This document shows positions 8,729 through 10,762 of a stretch of DNA of 10,762 bases, piece after piece. The translations under genes were made by a program, and so were the position numbers. This DNA is from Pseudomonadota bacterium (GTDB lineage: Bacteria; BMS3Abin14): contig JAFGWO010000069.1 of assembly GCA_016937135.1 (NCBI GenBank), forward strand, positions 1 through 10,762, in the 5' to 3' direction. Under the pieces are notes generated by a model, which did not search any database, was not told where the DNA came from, and saw only the letters and a list, made by a program, of their open reading frames with translations. Every line of letters starts with the position of its first letter. Within the stretch, counting starts at the first letter, position 1.

Positions 8729-9575
8729 GTTCTCCTCCCTTTTCCTGGTCGGTCACCTGTGTGACGATCCGGTAGATGGACCGGCGATCCGTTCCGGTCA
8801 GCTCCGAAAGGATGGACGCTGTCCGCGAGGGGGGAACGCCCTCCCGGAGAAGGCGTTTTGCGGCCTCCATAACATCCACATTCAGTCCCGGTCTCAGGCC
8901 CCCCCCGACCGCCACGGTAAATTCACCTCGGACCGGACGGTCCATCAGGGTTTTTGCCACCTCGCTGATCCTTCCCCGGAGAAATTCTTCGTGCATCTTC
9001 GTCATTTCACGGGCCACCACGATCTCGCGATCTCCTAGGATTTTTTCCATGTCCTGAAGGGAATCGATGATCCTTACGGGGGATTCATGGCAGACAAACG
9101 GTAGCCCTGAAGCCTCGATTTCCCAAAGGCGGGTTCTCCTTGCCTTTGGACGGGAAGGCAGGAACCCTTCAAACAAAAACCGGTCCATGGGCATCCCTGA
9201 AACGCTGATCACAGAGGCCAGGGCGCTCGGTCCCGGAACCGGGACAACACGGACCCCTTTTTCCACGCACATCCTGACAAGGTGAAAACCGGGATCGGAA
9301 AGGCCTGGTGTCCCCGCATCGGTTACCAGGGCGGCCGACCCCCCCTGTTCCAGAAGGGAGAGGATCCGCATTCCCGATTTCTCCCTGTTCTGATCGCGGT
9401 AGCTGATGAGGCGGGACGGAATATCATACCGGGAGAGGAGGATGCGGGTCCGCCGGGTGTCTTCCGCGGCGATGATATCCACCCCTTTCAGGGTTTCGAG
9501 GCCACGGAGCGTCAGGTCCTCGAGATTCCCGATGGGTGTTGCCACAACGTAAAGGATGCCCTGGAGATCGCCCAA
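8718..9575 (-). CDS. rsmI: 16S rRNA (cytidine-1402-2'-O)-methyltransferase RsmI
   Basis: RsmI methylates the ribose of C1402 in the ribosomal P site, using S-adenosylmethionine. The 285-residue product matches the usual length. It carries the tetrapyrrole-methylase-fold motifs in order: YVVATPIGNLEDLTLR (9-24), AAEDTRRTR (36-44), ALVTDAGTPGLSDPG (82-96), VPGPSALASVISVSGMP (113-129), FLFEGFLP (133-140) and HESPVRI (163-169). The last is usually ESPHR, a mild variation. A C-terminal helix-turn-helix-like segment (about 236-273, with GTDRRSIYRIV) is the normal RsmI tail. The start is a TTG at 9575, with GGGAGG upstream at short spacing; no in-frame ATG precedes the conserved N-terminus. It is first in a two-gene unit with the small cysteine protein and divergent from the phosphofructokinase gene. 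Confidence 0.96.
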   Translation of the reverse strand: MGDLQGILYVVATPIGNLEDLTLRGLETLKGVDIIAAEDTRRTRILLSRYDIPSRLISYRDQNREKSGMRILSLLEQGGSAALVTDAGTPGLSDPGFHLVRMCVEKGVRVVPVPGPSALASVISVSGMPMDRFLFEGFLPSRPKARRTRLWEIEASGLPFVCHESPVRIIDSLQDMEKILGDREIVVAREMTKMHEEFLRGRISEVAKTLMDRPVRGEFTVAVGGGLRPGLNVDVMEAAKRLLREGVPPSRTASILSELTGTDRRSIYRIVTQVTDQEKGGEHDG

Positions 9576-9614
9576 AATCCCTCCCGAAAAGGAGAACCGA
9601 GTTTTCCTTTCTTC

Positions 9615-9643
9615 CCTCTATCTTCTTTGACCTTTTCTGTAAA
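9615..9643 (-). promoter_or_regulatory. Weak candidate promoter for rsmI
   Basis: On the - strand TTTACA (complement of 9638-9643, 5 of 6 to the -35 consensus) is followed after 17 nt by TAGAGG (complement of 9615-9620), a poor -10. It is the best pair between the rsmI start and the repeats. If real, the repeats lie just upstream of the promoter and are not transcribed with rsmI. Confidence 0.3.
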
Positions 9644-9654
9644 CAGCGTTAAGA

Positions 9655-9787
9655 GGGTCGCCAAAAGTCCATGCGGGACTTTTTGCTTAACGGAAAGGGA
9701 AAAACGGGGTTTCCCCTTTCCTCACGGATCCATGACGCGACGACCGATCCTGGATCCGGGCGGCCCTTACCCGGGCCGCGGTACATA
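9655..9787 (+). repeat. Intergenic structured repeat, copy B (first of a tandem pair)
   Basis: Copy B starts with the same GGGTCGC as copies A and C and lies exactly 133 nt before copy C. By hand count, 115 of the first 121 bases match copy C without gaps. HP1 pairs 9663-9670 with 9676-9683, then has a C-T mismatch (9662 with 9684) closed by two more pairs. HP2 pairs 9692-9703 with 9710-9721 with one A-C mismatch. GGATCCA at 9726-9732 can pair with TGGATCC at 9751-9757. A GC-rich hairpin follows (GCGGCCC, loop TTACCC, GGGCCGC; 9760-9779). It lacks the right-end sequence seen in A and C, so it looks like a duplicated inner unit. Confidence 0.85.
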
Positions 9788-9946
9788 GGGTCGCCAAAAG
9801 TCCATGCGGGACTTTTGGCTTAACAGAAAGGGAAAAGCGTGGTTTTCCCTTTCCTCACGGATCCATGACGCGACGGCCGATCCTGGATCCGGGCGGCCCT
9901 TACCCGGGGCGGGTTCGCGTTAATGACATTTTTCCAAAGTCGTCAA
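9788..9946 (+). repeat. Intergenic structured repeat, copy C (second of the tandem pair, with right end)
   Basis: HP1 is a perfect 11-bp stem here (9793-9803 with 9809-9819). HP2 keeps 11 pairs and the loop GCGTGG found in copy A (9826-9836 with 9843-9853). GGATCCA and TGGATCC can pair as in copy B. The GC-rich third stem is degraded compared with copy A. The tail at 9923-9946 (ATGAC, a T-rich centre, AAGTCGTCAA) aligns with the right end of copy A at 907-929 (ATGACTTATTACGAAGTCATCAA) with one gap. This tail marks the true end of the element. Copies B and C together therefore read as one element with two inner units. Confidence 0.85.
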
Positions 9947-9967
9947 CCTTTGGCCCTGGTTCTTGCC

Positions 9968-9997
9968 GAGCCGCAAAAATCTTTTAAAATCCGGCTC
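9968..9997. repeat. Inverted repeat just upstream of the phosphofructokinase promoter
   Basis: GAGCCG (9968-9973) and CGGCTC (9992-9997) are perfect inverted arms around an A/T-rich centre that contains TTTTAAAA. The right arm is followed by TTTT. The position, 17 nt before the -35 element of the phosphofructokinase promoter, fits an operator. The T-run also allows a weak terminator reading, though no + strand gene ends nearby. Confidence 0.45.
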
Positions 9998-10014
9998 TTT
10001 TGGAATGGCTTTGT

Positions 10015-10043
10015 TTGACAGGTTTCCGTTAGTTCTGTAAATT
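10015..10043 (+). promoter_or_regulatory. Sigma70-type promoter of the phosphofructokinase gene
   Basis: TTGACA at 10015-10020 is a perfect -35 consensus. TAAATT at 10038-10043 is 4 of 6 to the -10, with a 17-nt spacer. Transcription would start near 10050 and give a leader of about 27 nt that holds the ribosome site GGGAGGAG (10063-10070). This is the strongest promoter match in the window. Confidence 0.75.
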
Positions 10044-10076
10044 TTATTTAATGTTGAGATTTGGGAGGAGACGGCG

Positions 10077-10762
10077 ATGAGGATCGGGATCCTTACGGCG
10101 GGAGGGGATTGCCCCGGGCTGAATGCCGTCATTCGCGCGATCACCAGGAAGGGTATCCAGGAAGGGGACAATATCATCGGAATCCTCCACGGGTGGAAGG
10201 GGATGCTGACGGCCCAGCACGAGGAACTGACCCTGCGATCGGTGTCGGGTCTGATCCACAGGGGGGGGACGATCCTGCACACCTCCAGAACCAACCCCTT
10301 CAAGGAGGAGAGCGGGGGGCAAAAGGTTGTCGGGACATTCCGAAGGCTCAATCTGGATGCCCTCGTCGCCGTAGGAGGGGATGACACCCTGAATGTGGCC
10401 AGCCGGCTTTTCGAGGAGTTCGACCTCCCCGTGGTTGGCGTGCCCAAGACCATCGACAACGATCTAAAAGGAACCGATGTGACTTTCGGTTTCGACACGG
10501 CCGTTTCCATCGTCACGGAGGCCATCGACCGCCTCCACACCACCGCGGAATCCCACGACAGGGTCATGGTGGTTGAGGTCATGGGCCGGCACACGGGCTG
10601 GATCGCCGTGCATGCCGGACTGGCCGGAGGCGCGGATATAATTCTCATACCAGAAAGACCCTTCGACCTTGACGAAGTGGCCGAGGTCATCCTCGCCCGG
10701 CATGCCATCGGAAAGGATTTTTCCATCGTCGTGGTCGCAGAGGGGGCGGCGGTCAAAACCTC
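10077..10762 (+). CDS. 6-phosphofructokinase, pyrophosphate-type active site, N-terminal part
   Basis: The enzyme phosphorylates fructose 6-phosphate to fructose 1,6-bisphosphate in glycolysis. The frame is open to the window edge (228 codons). ATG 10077 follows GGGAGGAG by 6 nt. Motifs in order are ILTAGGDCPGLNAVIR (5-20), RGGTILHTSRTNP (62-74), AVGGDDTLNVA (98-108), VPKTIDNDLKGTD (122-134, catalytic Asp127), TFGFDTA (136-142), VEVMGRHTGWIA (166-177) and IPERPFD (191-197). Asp103 (in GGDD) and Lys124 (in PKTID) replace the two glycines of ATP enzymes such as E. coli PfkA. This is the signature of pyrophosphate-dependent enzymes, and the whole segment reads like the Amycolatopsis-type group. 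The phosphate donor is thus probably PPi and the reaction reversible, but this is inferred from residues only. The C-terminal third lies outside the window. Confidence 0.93.
   Translation, partial: MRIGILTAGGDCPGLNAVIRAITRKGIQEGDNIIGILHGWKGMLTAQHEELTLRSVSGLIHRGGTILHTSRTNPFKEESGGQKVVGTFRRLNLDALVAVGGDDTLNVASRLFEEFDLPVVGVPKTIDNDLKGTDVTFGFDTAVSIVTEAIDRLHTTAESHDRVMVVEVMGRHTGWIAVHAGLAGGADIILIPERPFDLDEVAEVILARHAIGKDFSIVVVAEGAAVKT

Overview
The window is GC-rich, dense bacterial chromosome. Its core is the cell-shape operon mreB-mreC-mreD-mrdA-rodA on the + strand (3164-8526), flanked by genes on the - strand and by a phosphofructokinase gene that leaves the right edge. The operon order, the orphan cytosolic PAS histidine kinase, the phosphofructokinase with pyrophosphate-type residues, the large-exported-protein signature at the left edge and the style of the intergenic repeats all suggest a Gram-negative of the Desulfobacterota (former Deltaproteobacteria). 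That assignment is an inference from gene content; no rRNA or marker tree is available here.

Layout. 1-656 (-): N-terminal part of an exported protein of unknown function, open at the left edge. 657-1029: non-coding, with a three-hairpin repeat (copy A) and the terminator of the next gene. 1030-2586 (-): soluble PAS-PAS-HisKA_2 histidine kinase. 2587-3163: divergent control region with a good promoter for the mre operon and a weaker one for the kinase. 3164-8526 (+): mreB, mreC, mreD, mrdA (PBP2) and rodA, with 4-nt gaps or overlaps throughout. 8546-9575 (-): a 60-residue cysteine-containing protein translationally overlapped with rsmI, convergent to rodA. 9576-10076: divergent control region with two tandem copies (B and C) of the same repeat, an inverted repeat and a near-consensus promoter. 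10077 to the right edge (+): 6-phosphofructokinase.

How the genes work together. MreB filaments, MreC and MreD position the elongasome, in which RodA polymerises glycan and PBP2 cross-links it. The kinase faces this operon across a shared control region but has no response regulator beside it. RsmI modifies 16S rRNA C1402 and is unrelated to the wall genes.

Most of the window is housekeeping. The least explained element is the repeat family: three intergenic copies share three successive hairpins. One base pair in hairpin 1 is A-T in one copy and C-G in another, and the right end is shared after a single or a doubled unit. The small cysteine protein coupled to rsmI is the other item that deserves work.
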